Made by a program: the position numbers and the translations under genes
Shown: in pieces, positions 47,909-59,250 of the stretch
How the letters are laid out: each line of letters opens with the position of its first letter
How positions within the stretch are numbered: position 1 is the stretch's first letter
NCBI GenBank assembly: GCA_015680685.1
Contig: MNCI01027140.1
Span: 256,606-320,605 of the forward strand
From: Gnetum montanum
Lineage: Eukaryota; Streptophyta; Gnetopsida; Gnetales; Gnetaceae
Direction of reading: 5' to 3'
Length of the DNA stretch: 64,000 nucleotides
The notes under the pieces: generated by a model
Seen by the model: the letters and a program-made list of their open reading frames with translations, nothing else
The model's database searches: none
What the model was told of the DNA's origin: nothing

Positions 47909-50441
47909 ATGGCTTCTTCTCATGAAATTAACTCACCTAAGGATCACACAGAAGACAGTCAGCATCACATGCATAACCGAGACCAGCTATGTCCTAAATA
48001 GTATACGATAACTTATACTCATCCCGATGAGTATATCCCTGATTACACTTTTACTCTCCATCAGGACGAATAGTTGCGCTGGAGATATTTGTTTGGTAAT
48101 ATAGTTTTACCACCAGATCGATCTATTCTGAACATGCTTTTCTGTGTATTGGCACAGATTGGCATGCAGGACTTATTCGTTGAATACATTGCTGGAAGAT
48201 ATCATAAGGGATTATCATCCCACTGCTTTGCAACGTATTCGGGATGAAAGGAAGGAGAGCCAACATTCATTGTTGAAGGGCAAGGTCCCCCATGTCCTTA
48301 GTGAAATAGGAGATGAGGAACCACTCACAATGGGTTTCTTAGAAAATGATGTTCCCCCTCCTCACAATGGTGAAGAGGTTAGGCATCAGGGCCTTCGATC
48401 AACTGTACATGCTACAAGCTCTGATCCCCGTGAGCACCAACTGTTCACGGTAGGAACAACCACTCACACTAAGGACGGACACTTAGATCGTTACAACGAT
48501 CGGGGCCGAAGCAGCCAAAGAGAAGATAAGAAACATTGCCATGGTGATGGATCCCCTTCCTCTTCTCCTTCATCTCACCATTCACACTCTCCTTCCACAT
48601 CTGGGCGCAACCATCGTGAGCATAACGGAGAGGGTAAAAGTAAAGAAGATGAAAAACCTTGACAGGAAGGTCGAGAGGAGTTAGGACAAGGGCAAGGACA
48701 TAGGAAGAGTAGGGAACCACCACGAAGACATCATAAACGTCATGATAGGGATGATCATGATGAACCCCTACTCGCAACCCGAAGCATGCTAGACATCACA
48801 GAGGTAGTTAGGATCCGCACAAGGTACTTAAAGGACAGCAGGATCAAGCATTTGGACATAAATAATATCCCATGTTTTGAAGGGGGATACAACGCTGATC
48901 CTCAACATCATTTACAGGCATTCCACGATGCCTGTGCCTTGCAGAATATAGATAATGAGTGGAAAAAGCTCAAGTTGTTTCCAAGGACACTCACTAAAGA
49001 AGCAGAGAGCTAGTACTAGTCCTTAGAACCGAAAACCATCAGGAGGTGGAGTAGTGCTTGAACTATTCAACAACAAGTATCAAATGTACTTCAGAGTGTC
49101 TAATTTGTGTAAGCAGATCCAAGGCTGGAAACAAGGTGCTTATGAACCCTTGGATGCTGCCATGGCCCGCTACTATACACTGCTACATTGTTGCCCGGGC
49201 CATGGGTACGCTAAGCAGGATCAACTTCACCACATCGTGGATGGGCTAAGAAATGAAACGAAAAGAACTCTTAGGACTTACACCCAAGGGAGCCTTTCCC
49301 AACTGAGAGCCCATGAAGTTGAAAGTTTGTTGGAACAAGTAGCGCAAGAAGAGGGTGAGCTACGGAAGAGGGAAAGTGTGGAAGAATACAACCGCAATCC
49401 CTCCGTTCGCAAGAAGGGAGTAAAATTCTGTGATGAGAAGGATGAGTCACCACTTGAAGAGTTGGTGAATTGGAAAATCTTACCGATCCAAAAGTTAACA
49501 ACCGAGGTATCGGCTAAGGTAGACCAAATGTGGGATTCCTTAGACTCAAGAATAGAAACAGTCCTAAAAATTGTAGAAGAGTCTAAGGTTGAGCAAGGTA
49601 GTGACAAAGGAAAAACCAAGCGGAGAAACTTAAGCCCTACACATAACAAGGGTAAGGGAAAAATTCCTATCTCTGATGAGGCTGTAAATTCTGATTCAGA
49701 CAATGATAGTGGATGTGAGGTCTGTACTATGACCATCCTAAGGGATGTTGCTCAATTATCTCACATCTGCAAGAGTCTGGGGTGTATGCATTTAATCTAA
49801 GACTTAATCAACGGCAAACACCCCGAAGGTTACCTTGTCCACAAGGTAGCCCAAGGCAGTTCCACCAACCCTTAACATATTATCCAAGTGGAACGCCTCC
49901 ATAGCCCATTAGACAACACCAGCAGTGGCAATACCCACAGTCATGGGGGATGCCACCGCCAACACATCAATACCCTTACCGGCAGCCTGATCCTTATGGT
50001 TATTATGTGCAGCAACCAGTTTCTCCAGGTGACTCTATGGGTCACACTACCTCCCAACGTCACTACCAATCACGGGAGTACTTCAGAAGGACTCCTTCTC
50101 CTCCGAGAGACATCTCACATTTAGTCCATCCTCTAACTCCACCTGCACCTCTTCCTCCTATAGTTCCCATACAACCTGTTCCAACAATACAGGGGGAATT
50201 GCCTACCCAACCACAGCAACGTAACGTCGCGAGAGCTGTAAATATTCAGCATGTAAATATCAAACCGGGTGCTAGTTCTAACAATAACTGTACAAAGAAG
50301 AGACCTTTTTTTAGAACTAGGAGCCCAGACAAACTCTCGCAACAACAAGCAGATGGCCACATGTATAGGCCTATAACCACTAACGCTTCGGAGAACCCTT
50401 CAGTCCAAAAGAGCATAATGCATACGGTTATGTTAACATAG
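47909..50441 (+). pseudogene. gag: E5 gag, mostly open with frameshifts
   Basis: The ATG at 47909 starts MASSHEINSPKDH. Open pieces are 48144-48662 (ending in a charged Ser/His-rich stretch), 48786-49013, 49054-49800 and 49950-50441. The capsid-like part includes HLQAFHDACALQNIDNEWKK and RYYTLLHCCPGHGYAKQD. A long charged helix follows (AQEEGELRKRESVEEY), then a basic linker and a Pro/Gln-rich tail. A few stops and frameshifts break it. No classic CCHC knuckle was seen. Confidence 0.85.
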
Positions 50442-50499
50442 ACCGTAACTGACTGGATCAAGGTAGGCCACCTTCCCAGGAAACTAACTGACCCTGGGA

Positions 50500-50909
50500 G
50501 TCCCTTTATTTATTTGTAGATCACTGGAAATGTACCACATTGGGCTCTTCTTGACTCAGGTTCCAGAGTCAACTTAATTTCACAAGCGATGTATCACACC
50601 TGGAACCTGCCACAACTTAAGAAGAGCAACATCCAACTTGAACTGGTAGACTAGTCTATCACCATTCCCTTAGGATTGGTGGAGGATGTTATCACCACTG
50701 TGTGTGGTTGGTCCTACCCAGCTGACTTTCTGGTGATCGAAGTGAACAACAATGAAGGGGACTTCCCAATTATAATGGGAAGGGCATGGCTAAGCATAGT
50801 AGACGCATACCTTAGGATCTGCAATCTTTCCTTGGAAATTTCTAAGATAAACATATGTGGGAAGATCGAGAAGAGGATAGTTCCATGCATCACATACAGT
50901 GATTCATAG
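50500..50909 (+). pseudogene. E5 aspartic protease
   Basis: The active site is ALLDSGSRVNLIS near 50551, with the canonical Asp-Ser-Gly. Then come IPLGLVEDVITTVCGWSYPA, DFLVIEV, and the C-terminal FPIIMGRAWL. One stop (TAG near 50653) interrupts it. E4 has the same gene at 55640-56040 with LLDLDSSVN in place of the DSG triad. Confidence 0.85.
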
Positions 50910-51239
50910 GGTGATGACATGGAGGAAACGTCTCCATGTAACAGGTGTGCCCAAGAAACTCTGCAACAAAGATGCCTGTATGTAGCAACCACACAAGAAG
51001 TAGTAGACACCCCATGGTTGACAGCTCCTCATAGGAGCAAACAAATATGCTTGGAAAGAACTGAGGAAAATCATGCCAACAACCATGGCATAGACGCATT
51101 GGAACGTGAGCGTCACCAAATTCCAACCCTCAACTTAAGATCATCAATTGGGAGAAGTTGGGCACTTCTTAGAATTCAAATAGGCGCTCACTATTTTGGA
51201 TCTCTCCCTTACAACTCAGTCATGAGGGAGATGGCCACC

Positions 51240-53000
51240 TATGCTAACAATATGGGGCCCTCAGTTGTTTTTCAATTTTTTTACACGTTTTTTTTTTACA
51301 AATTTTTTTAATTTTTTCTGTTTTTTGTTTTAAAAATTTCTTTAACTTTTCTTGTTTTTGTTTTACACCATCGTTATACTTTTCTATTTTTTTTGTGTGA
51401 GTGTGTGTGTGCATCCACCCTGTAAGTTCATCACCCAATAAGTGTTCAGACCAATGGTATAAACTGTTTTTGCATTGATTGCTAATGTTTGGTTTTTACC
51501 TTTAAGTTACAATGTTGATACTAAGGTATGTTCTTTTGAGATGGCAGGCAATGAGATCACTTCATCCATCCATCCATCAAAGTCTATGGTTTCTCTTGGC
51601 TTGGAAATGTACAGTTCCCTTCCAATAAAAACTTTAATGAACCGGTGACTGGGCATTTCTAAAACTAAGGAAGGAATCAAGAATTGCAACGGGTGTGACT
51701 TCAAGGGAACTTGATGCTTTTGTGTTGGTCATTCACTTGGGTGCTTGGATGTTTTCTTCTTGAGTTTTCTTACCGTTCCGATGTTACCCAATTTTCAGAA
51801 GCTGAGACAATAAAAATAAGAAGTCTTTGCATGGTGTGGTCCCCATGCATAAAAACACCAAAAAAAANNNNNNNNNNNNNNNNNNNNNNNNNNNNNNNNN
51901 NNNNNNNNNNNNNNNNNNNNNNNNNNNNNNNNNNNAGTTGGAATGAGATTTGCCAAGTCGCATTAATCATAAAACACACAAGGGGCTATACACCACCTTG
52001 TCCTTGGGATTCCATTCCATCCTCTTCTTTCCATCCTTCTCTCCATTGTTCACCTCATTTCCCATTGTATCATTAGTGTATATTTTGGTTGATGCATTAT
52101 TTTCTTTTTGGTAAATTCTTCCAGTTAAGACTTTAACTCTTGTTTCAAAGGACATTCCCAGAGCCTACGGACTCTTTGAATGTGGGTTTGTCAGGGCATT
52201 AAGGGCATGAGCCTGCTTTGGGGAGCACCCACTGACATTCCTATTTGGAGCATTAGTTAACTTCTTTTCCTTAACATTTTGCAATTAATTTTATTTTTGT
52301 TCATTTCCATCTTGACATCCACTTCACTGATGCCATCGTTGTCCCTTTTTACCTATCTTTCTTACTCCTTTTCTTTCTCCATTCTAACGCTATCGAAAGT
52401 TCGTGATTAGTCATGGGGGTATGGGGCCTGATTTTTTGATTTTTCTCCTAAGCCCCAAATTTTTTTGTTTCTCTTCTTAACCCCTACACCTTCAGTAGTC
52501 ATCATCTACATTTTCCTAGATCCATATCAGCCATACCACACCCTAGCCAATGAACCTACACCGAAGCAAGGTATTATCTACTTAATGATTCAATTACCTT
52601 TGCTAATATATGATTGTATTGTGTGTGCAGATGGTAATCATACAACAACGGAATGGATCTGGAGCAAACACTTGGAATGGAGCAGCATTGAAGTAGCTAT
52701 GCAAGGAGCAGAATTGATGATGCGCTTACAGATGAACAATGGAAGGCACAATCTAGGCATTGGCAGCAACAAGACTTTTCTCTCTTCTTCTCTTCTCTTC
52801 TCTCTCTCTCTTTCTCTCTCAGTTGCCAACAAAGGCCTGATGTCATTGTAATAATGTGTTCACCCTTGTTTTCATGAACACCAGTCTTGTCAAGTCTTGT
52901 AATAATGAACCGTTCACATGTCATTCCATTAGTTCCATTTCCCTCAATAATCCCATACCTACCTGATATTATTGTAAGGAAATCGAGGATGAGTTTTCAT
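51240..53000 (+). other. E5 3' non-coding region with N gap
   Basis: T-rich tracts, a 68-base N run (51868-51935) and a CT microsatellite (about 52785-52820) occur here. It is parallel to E4 59250-61185, for example CTTTAATGAACCGGTGAC against CTTTAATGAACTTGTGAC. No env-like frame was seen. Arg/Glu- or Ser/Leu-rich ORFs here come from the microsatellite. Confidence 0.7.
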
Positions 53001-53002
53001 TC

Positions 53003-53015
53003 AGTCATGGGGGTA
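53003..53015 (+). other. E5 polypurine tract
   Basis: AGTCATGGGGGTA immediately precedes the LTR start TGATGAG. E3 and E4 have near-identical text at the same place. A second copy sits at 52409-52423. Confidence 0.8.
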
Positions 53016-54004
53016 TGATGAGACGCAAATTGCACAGGCCGCGATATTGCATCTACCACAATATCGCATCCCCTACGATATCGCATACGTGATATCGCAT
53101 ACGCGATATCGCGTCGTTCCCTGCGATATCGCGTATGCGATATTGCGGTCCGCCGCCAAATCTATAAATAAGAGGCGGCACTCCCCTCATTTGACATCCT
53201 AGGCGTAAAGTAGCGAAGCTCTAGCAGATTGATCACCCAGAGATAGAATATTTTCTATGTGCCCGCAGTAGGAGTCCCCCAAGTGAACGGTTCTTTATTC
53301 AAGCAGCTTTGTACCTGAACGCAAGTTGTGTATGACAATAAAGACGAGCTTTGTGGATAAACCTTGCAGTGCATGGATAGGTTTAATTAATGTTATTTAT
53401 TGCTTTCCTAGTAATGCGACATGAGTACGACTTGGTTACGAGCGTTGACGAACGTGTACGGCTAGCCAAGGAATTGGCTACTCATTGCGATTAGATTCTC
53501 TCACCCTTTCCTCCTAGAACGTGGGACAAGTATGACTTGATTACGAGCATCTCCGGATGTGTATGGCTAGTCAAGGAATCAGCTGCTTGTCACACTTAGG
53601 ATATTTAGGTGCCTTAGTACGAACGCTTCGAGCACGTGCGTTACGTGTGTTAATCCCAGTAACGATTAGCATTTGGTAGCCATAGTTGCATAGTTCAAGG
53701 TGTGTACAGCAAGTGGGAACGAATGCTGATGCTAGGACTTAGTGTTGTAGTTAGAGTTAGCTTTAGTTTCTCAACCCTTCACCATTAGCATAGGAGATAA
53801 ATCTGAAAATACCAAAAAAATCATATACCTCGGACTTACTTAACCATACACCGTGACAACAACAAGTAAGTCTGGGAAGACAACGAACGATTAACCCTAA
53901 GTGTTCCTTGTGGCGTTAGGCATTTAGTCTGTGGAGTTCGATCGGATTGTGCGTGCTACGCTCGTTTCGTATGGTTGAGTGTAGGGGTACCTCGCCACTC
54001 ATCA
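53016..54004 (+). repeat. E5 3' LTR
   Basis: The palindrome array at 53040-53145 is longer than in the 5' LTR and includes ATACGCGATATCGCGTCG. TATAAATAAGAGG lies near 53163. It ends CTCATCA before CCTAC. Confidence 0.93.
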
Positions 54005-54853
54005 CCTACCAAAGGAATAAGGACAAAGCTACTACAATAGACAAAGTTATGGAGACTGTATCAGATGATGGCCATGGGTGTGACATCTACCATTATGAAC
54101 ATCTCAGGGGATGTTTCCCCATTATGTCACACTTGTAGGAATTTAGGGTGTATGCTCTAGATCCTAGACTAGTAATAAGGTAAGCACCTAAAAGATTGCC
54201 TTATCCTCAAGGAAATCCTAGGTAGTTCGACCAAAAAAAAACCTACTATCCAAGTGAAGCTCCACCATAATCGTATGAGTAGTACTAGTAGTGGTAGCAC
54301 CCATAGTCATAGGGAATGCCACCACCAAGGTAGCAGTAGCCTTATCGACAACTAGATCCATATAGGTACTATGTTTAGCAACCCATTTCTCTACATGACT
54401 CTTCCAGTCATGCCACCTTTCAACATTACTACTACCCTCCAGAGTATTACAGAACTCATTCTCTATCTACTAGGCTGGAAATCCCATATCCCTATTATCC
54501 TTCTCATCCTTCTGCATATATCCCTCCACCCTCAACCTAGTTATCACCTGCTTCATCAATGCAGGGAGAAAGTCTACCTCAACTGCAACAATGCAACATA
54601 ATGGGGGTTGTTAATTTATAGCTAGCTTCTTAGCCAAGTGGTTTGGAAACTAGATCACAAAAAAGACCTTTCTTTTGAACCAATATCCCAACTAAACCCT
54701 CACATACACCTATGGCTGGAAATCCTACTTCTCCATCTCCCTCCATATCTAACTAGTTTGAGTCTCCTTCAAACCAAACACCTCCTAAAGTGCATACCAT
54801 CATGTTAACTCATGTAGTTACTGATTAGATAAATGTTAGCCACCTTCCTAGGA
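54005..54853 (+). pseudogene. gag: E4 gag, 3' part
   Basis: It resumes with KGIRTKLLQ-type text after the duplicated CCTAC and parallels E5 49640-50480. It has a Pro/Ser-rich tail and, near 54790-54860, VHTIMLTHVV followed by HLPRKLSNP, as in E5 before the protease. Stops are frequent. Confidence 0.75.
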
Positions 54854-54869
54854 AACTATCTAATCCTAG

Positions 54870-55603
54870 GCTTGGTGGAGGCCCTGGCCAAGTGGCGGGC
54901 AGACCACGAAACCTAGCTCCAAGAGCAGGCGCTGCAACTGAACAGGCAGCATATGCTTGCGATGGAGACCCTGCGTGCCCAGCTCACGGATGAGCTCCGG
55001 GACCGGATCAGGGAGGAGCTGCGGCAGGAGGAGGCGGACCGACAGGCCCGGGAGGCGGCGGCCCGGGAGGAGCAGGAGCGTTTGCAAGAGGAGGAGCTGC
55101 AATGGCAGCGGCAGCTCGACCGGGCGCATTAGCACAGCGCTCGCCAGTGGCTTAGGGGGGGGCGCTGCCCGTATACCGTCCTTGGTATTAGCTATGAGAG
55201 CTCCTGGGGGGAGCTCAGAAGGCACATCCGGCGTACGTCCGCTAGACTCCACCCAGATGCGGGGGATTCGTCGTAGGACCGGTGCAGGCGCGAGGCTCTT
55301 CTGTAGGGGTTCCAGTAGGCCGCGAACTTCATTGACACGGAGGATCATCAGGCCACCCTGGACATACTCCATGAGTTGGAGTTGCCTCGGTGCGCCTGCC
55401 ACCAGCTGCCGACCCACCCCTAGCTCTTCCCCTCTCTCCCTTGTTCCCGCCCCTTCCTTGTTGGGTTCGTCATGGGTGTGGGGTGTGCCCCCCCCCCCCC
55501 CCCCCCCTTTGGGGGTGGGCCACCCCCACTTGTACTTGTACTTGTATAGTCGTGTACCTTTCTTTCAGTAATACATTCCCGAACATTCTCTCAAAAAAAA
55601 AAA
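54870..55603 (+). mobile_element. GC-rich poly(A)-tailed retro-insertion
   Basis: The 17-bp AAACTATCTAATCCTAG occurs at 54853-54869 and again at 55604-55620, the second copy directly after a run of 14 A (55593-55606, overlapping it). A poly(A) end plus long duplication is the signature of target-primed reverse transcription by LINE machinery. The insert is far richer in G and C than its surroundings. On the A-tail strand a frame at 54878-55132 encodes a charged helix rich in Glu, Arg and Gln (LRAQLTDELRDRIREELRQE). The same frame later has NFIDTEDHQATLDILHELEL near 55325. A run of 20 C lies at 55488-55507. It is best read as the 3' part of an mRNA; source gene unknown. Confidence 0.85.
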
Positions 55604-55639
55604 AAACTATCTAATCCTAGAAGTCCCCTCATTTACCTT

Positions 55640-56040
55640 CAAATCATTGGGAATGAGCCTTGAAATGCTCTTTTGGATTTAGATTCTAGTGTTAATATGA
55701 TTTTCCATCAGATGTATAAAGCCTAGAACCTACCTCCACTTAAGAAGAGAAACATTTGTCTTGAGTTGGCTAATCAATTCATCACTATTCCCTTGAGACT
55801 AGTTGAGGACATTATGACCACCATTTGTGGGTGGTCCTACCCCACTTATTTCTTAGTGATTCTAGTGGAAAATTTTAAGGGGGACTTCCCAATCATCATT
55901 GGAAGGGCTTGGCTAAACACTATTGATCCATGATTGGGAATTTGAGATCTATCCCTCAAGATCTCTAAAGAAAATGCATTTAAAAAGATCAAGAGGAAGA
56001 ATGTTCCATGTATCACATACAATGATACAAGGTGCAACTA
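55640..56040 (+). pseudogene. E4 aspartic protease
   Basis: ALLDLDSSVNMIFHQMYKA near 55660 replaces the canonical LLDSGS triad of E5, so the active site is lost. ITIPLRLVEDIMTTICGWSY and FPIIIGRAWL confirm the family. At least two stops are present. Confidence 0.82.
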
Positions 56041-56319
56041 TGTGTAGAAACTATGGATCATGAATAGTGTATCTATCAAAGCATGCAGTCATTGTGCTGA
56101 TATATCTAAAATTCAAAAGTGTCTATACGTAGTAGCCACAAAGCAAGAGAGCATCCAATGGCTGATAGCTCATGTTAGAAGTAGCACACTTTGCATGGAA
56201 CCTACTGAGAGCCTAACATGTGCCTACATGAAGGGCATGGATGAACTAGAGCAAGTTCATCACCAACTCTCTATTGAAAAATTGATGATACTAATTAAGA
56301 GTTGGAAATTCCTAAAAAT

Positions 56320-57480
56320 TTTAAACAAGAGCCCCTTGAGTTAAAAACTCTACCTGCTAGCATGGAATATGCATTCTTGAAAAATAGGAAGTTGGTAATA
56401 ATCAATGCAAATCTTGCTCTTGAACAAAAGTAGATGCTATTGAATGTGGTCAAATGATGGCCAACAACCTTTTCTTGGTCATATCCCAAACTCACAGGGA
56501 TTGATCCTAGGATATGTCTTCGTATCTACATTAATCCAACTATGAAGCCAAGGAGATAACGACAACAATGGTTGAATCCCAAATTAAAGCAGATTATGAA
56601 AGAGTAAATTGAATAACTCCTTAATGTAGGGTTTATCTATTCCATTGTGGATAGTGAGTGGGTTAGCCCACTTGTGATTGTGCCAAAGAAAGGTGACAAG
56701 TGGTGGGACTACATCAACTTCTGACTATTGAATATGGCAACATTTAAAGATTAGTTTCCATTAGTATTTTTGGTTTAGGTGTTGAACACCATTTTTGGAC
56801 AATGTTATTACAATTTTCTAGATGGTTATAGTAGCTATAACCAAATCTAAATCATCCCAGAGGATTAGGCCAAAATAATATTCACGAGTTCATGGGGAAC
56901 TTTTGCATATCTAAAGATGCCTTTCAACCTATGTAATGCCCCTACCACATTCCAATGTCTAGTCTTGACTATTTTTCAGTAGTAGATCAATAGCGAAGTG
57001 GAAGTCTTCATGGATGACTTCTCCACCTATGGGGCTACATTTGAGCAAGCCTTGGACCATCTTGAGAAAGTGTTCAAAGATGTGTGAAGACAAATCTTTA
57101 GCTTAATTGTTAGAAGAGTCATTTGATGGTCTAAGGGGGCATTGTGTTGGAGCACAAAATTTCACAAGTAGGGATTGAGGTCGACCCTGAAAAGATTAGG
57201 GTAATCTAAGGAATTACCCATCAACTAGAAACTGTAAAAGATGTTCAATCATTCCTTGGAAACATTGGTTACTACAAAAGATTCATAGAGAACTTCTCTA
57301 AGATCACAATACCATTGGTTGAGCTAACAAAGAAAGATGATTCATTTGTTTGAAGGAATGTGAAAATGCATTCCAATAGTTGAAGGAGAAACTCATAGAA
57401 ACTCCAATTCTATGAGCACTAGATTGGTCTAGACCATTTCACATCATGATAGATGCATTAAACTATGCCTTAGGGGTTGT
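56320..57480 (+). pseudogene. E4 reverse transcriptase, broken
   Basis: The linker LELKTLPASMEYAFLKN is followed by RT motifs: SEWVSPLVIVPKKGDKWW near 56655, FLDGYSSYNQI near 56815, MPFNLCNAPTTFQCL near 56920 and catalytic VFMDDFSTYG near 57005. Then comes a thumb region with many stops. The order and text match E6 and the Athila lineage. Confidence 0.87.
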
Positions 57481-57720
57481 GCTTACACAATTAGATGATA
57501 AGAAACATTTATATTACATCCCCTATGCAAGTCAAAGCATTCTGAGCACATAGCTAAATTACACCATAATAGAGAAAGAACTAATGGTAGTGGTGTACAC
57601 TCTAGAGAAGTTTAGCCACTATGTGCTTAGATACAAGGTGTTGGTGCACACAAACCATAATGCAATTTGCATCCTAATGAATAAGTCAATGACAAGACCT
57701 TGTATCATATAGTGGTTGGT
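57430..57720 (+). pseudogene. E4 RNase H
   Basis: PFHIMIDALNYALGVVLTQL near 57437 is followed by LNYTIIEKELMVVVYTLEKF near 57553. Only one RNase H domain follows the RT, unlike E1. Confidence 0.8.
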
Positions 57721-57779
57721 GATCTTTTAAGAATTTGATCTTACGATGGTAAATCAAAAGAGAACTTAGAATGTGATCA

Positions 57780-59250
57780 CTAACCACTTGTCTTGGTTGC
57801 GATAGGACAAAAAAGAGGAGAGAAGCCCATTTTCTAATCAATTTCATGATGAACTATTTATTGGGGCTATAACTAAATAATTTTCCACTGAGCCTAAATA
57901 GTACAATGGCATTCTCACCTATCTTCTCACTCAAGAGATGCCATAAGAGCTAGATCACTAGAAGAAACAATAATTTTTTCATCAAGCGAAATGCTTCATG
58001 GAAATCAATAGGCACCTCTATAAGGTGTGTGTTGATGGCTTAGTTTGTTGGTGTGTTCCTAATGTTGATCAACTATGCATTATCCAGGATGCTCATGAGG
58101 GGCATTATGGGGATCACTATGTAGGAAGATGCACAACCATTCAGATCTTGATGATAGGATATTACTAGCCAACACTTTTTAGGGATACTCACCAATTTGT
58201 TAGTTCTTGTGAGCATTGCCAAAGTGATGGTGAAATTCTTTCTTGAATGGAGGAACCTCAATAGTGGATTCAACCATTAGAACTCTTCAACATCAGGGGC
58301 ATTGACTTCATGGGTCCCATCACACCCATGTGAAATGGAAAGGTGTACATCATAGTCATTATTGACTATTATACAAAATGGAAAAAGCAATAGCCATGAC
58401 TAACTGTACATCTTCTACTGCTACTCGATTTATATAACAAAATGTTGTAAATAGGTTTTGTGTGCTATGTTCATTAATTTCTAATAATGGAACATACTTT
58501 ACAAGCACTACCTTTCTTAAGCTTATGCAATGCTTGAGGCTTGAGCATAAATTAACAACACTTTGTCATCCCCAAGCCAATGGTTAAGCTAAGATTACAA
58601 ATAGTGAAATCACTAAGATATTAACGAGAATAGTTAGCAAATATAGGAGGGACTAGAGCATAAAACTCAACAATGCCCTCTAGGCCTACCGCTCCACCTA
58701 GAAGCACCCTATAGGCTACTCTCCCTACGAGTTAGTGTAAGAAAAATTGTCAACTCTTCTTATTTAATCCAAACTCTATACACTTTCAACAGCATGTGAC
58801 CTTGACCTTGACTTAAGTCTAGCACAAAAAGAAAGATTAATAAATTTCAAGCTACTAGATGAAAATTGACTGGTGGCCTTGCCATCTAACAAGTTATATA
58901 AGGCATTTAACGAAAAATTCCATGACCTTAGAATTAGAAAAGTCAAATTTCAACTAGGAGATAAGGTCCTCTACTAGAACCCCACACATGTGCCACAACA
59001 AACCAAGTTCCAAATACTATGGGAAGGTCCTCATATTATTTCTGAAATTTTTCCTTCTAGGGCCATGATGATTTACAAACCTGAAAGCCTAGATAAGAAA
59101 GAATTGGTTAACATGCAACAAATTAAACCTTTCCATGAGTATAAGGAAGCTAGTGTTTGCAACACCTCCTTGGATGGACAACCATGCTCGATTTTTTGGA
59201 TGTCCTCCTTCCAACTTAGTCATGGGGGAGATGGTCATGCATGCTAACCA
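57780..59250 (+). pseudogene. E4 integrase, broken
   Basis: The zinc region (DAHEGHYGDHYVGRC...SCEHCQ) lies near 58090-58220. The core has LFNIRGIDFMGPITPM near 58285 and a degenerate NGTYF-like segment near 58490, followed by a CHPQANG-like motif near 58565. The C-terminal part (58990-59247) is open with FQILWEGPHIISEIFPS and a K-rich end. Stops are frequent. Confidence 0.82.

Larger units (their letters stand above)
46883..54004 (+). mobile_element. E5: Athila-like element with gag-protease only
   Basis: LTRs 46883-47767 and 53016-54004 are flanked by a perfect CCTAC duplication (46878-46882 and 54005-54009). The host reading of E4 continues across the site. The primer site is intact and gag and protease are recognisable. 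RT, RNase H and integrase are missing: the text passes at about 51180 from the region after protease straight into the region after integrase. LTRs are about 95% alike by eye apart from gaps, so E5 is the youngest insertion that can be judged here. Confidence 0.93.

Noticed and set aside
52638-52924. Arg/Glu-rich minus-strand ORFs
   Set aside because: They are translations of the CT microsatellite in the E5 3' region.
54957-55571. 204-residue Arg/Ser/Pro-rich ORF in the GC-rich insertion
   Set aside because: It is a shadow frame of GC-rich DNA. The frame starting at 54878 has the regular heptad character and a second coherent stretch further down.
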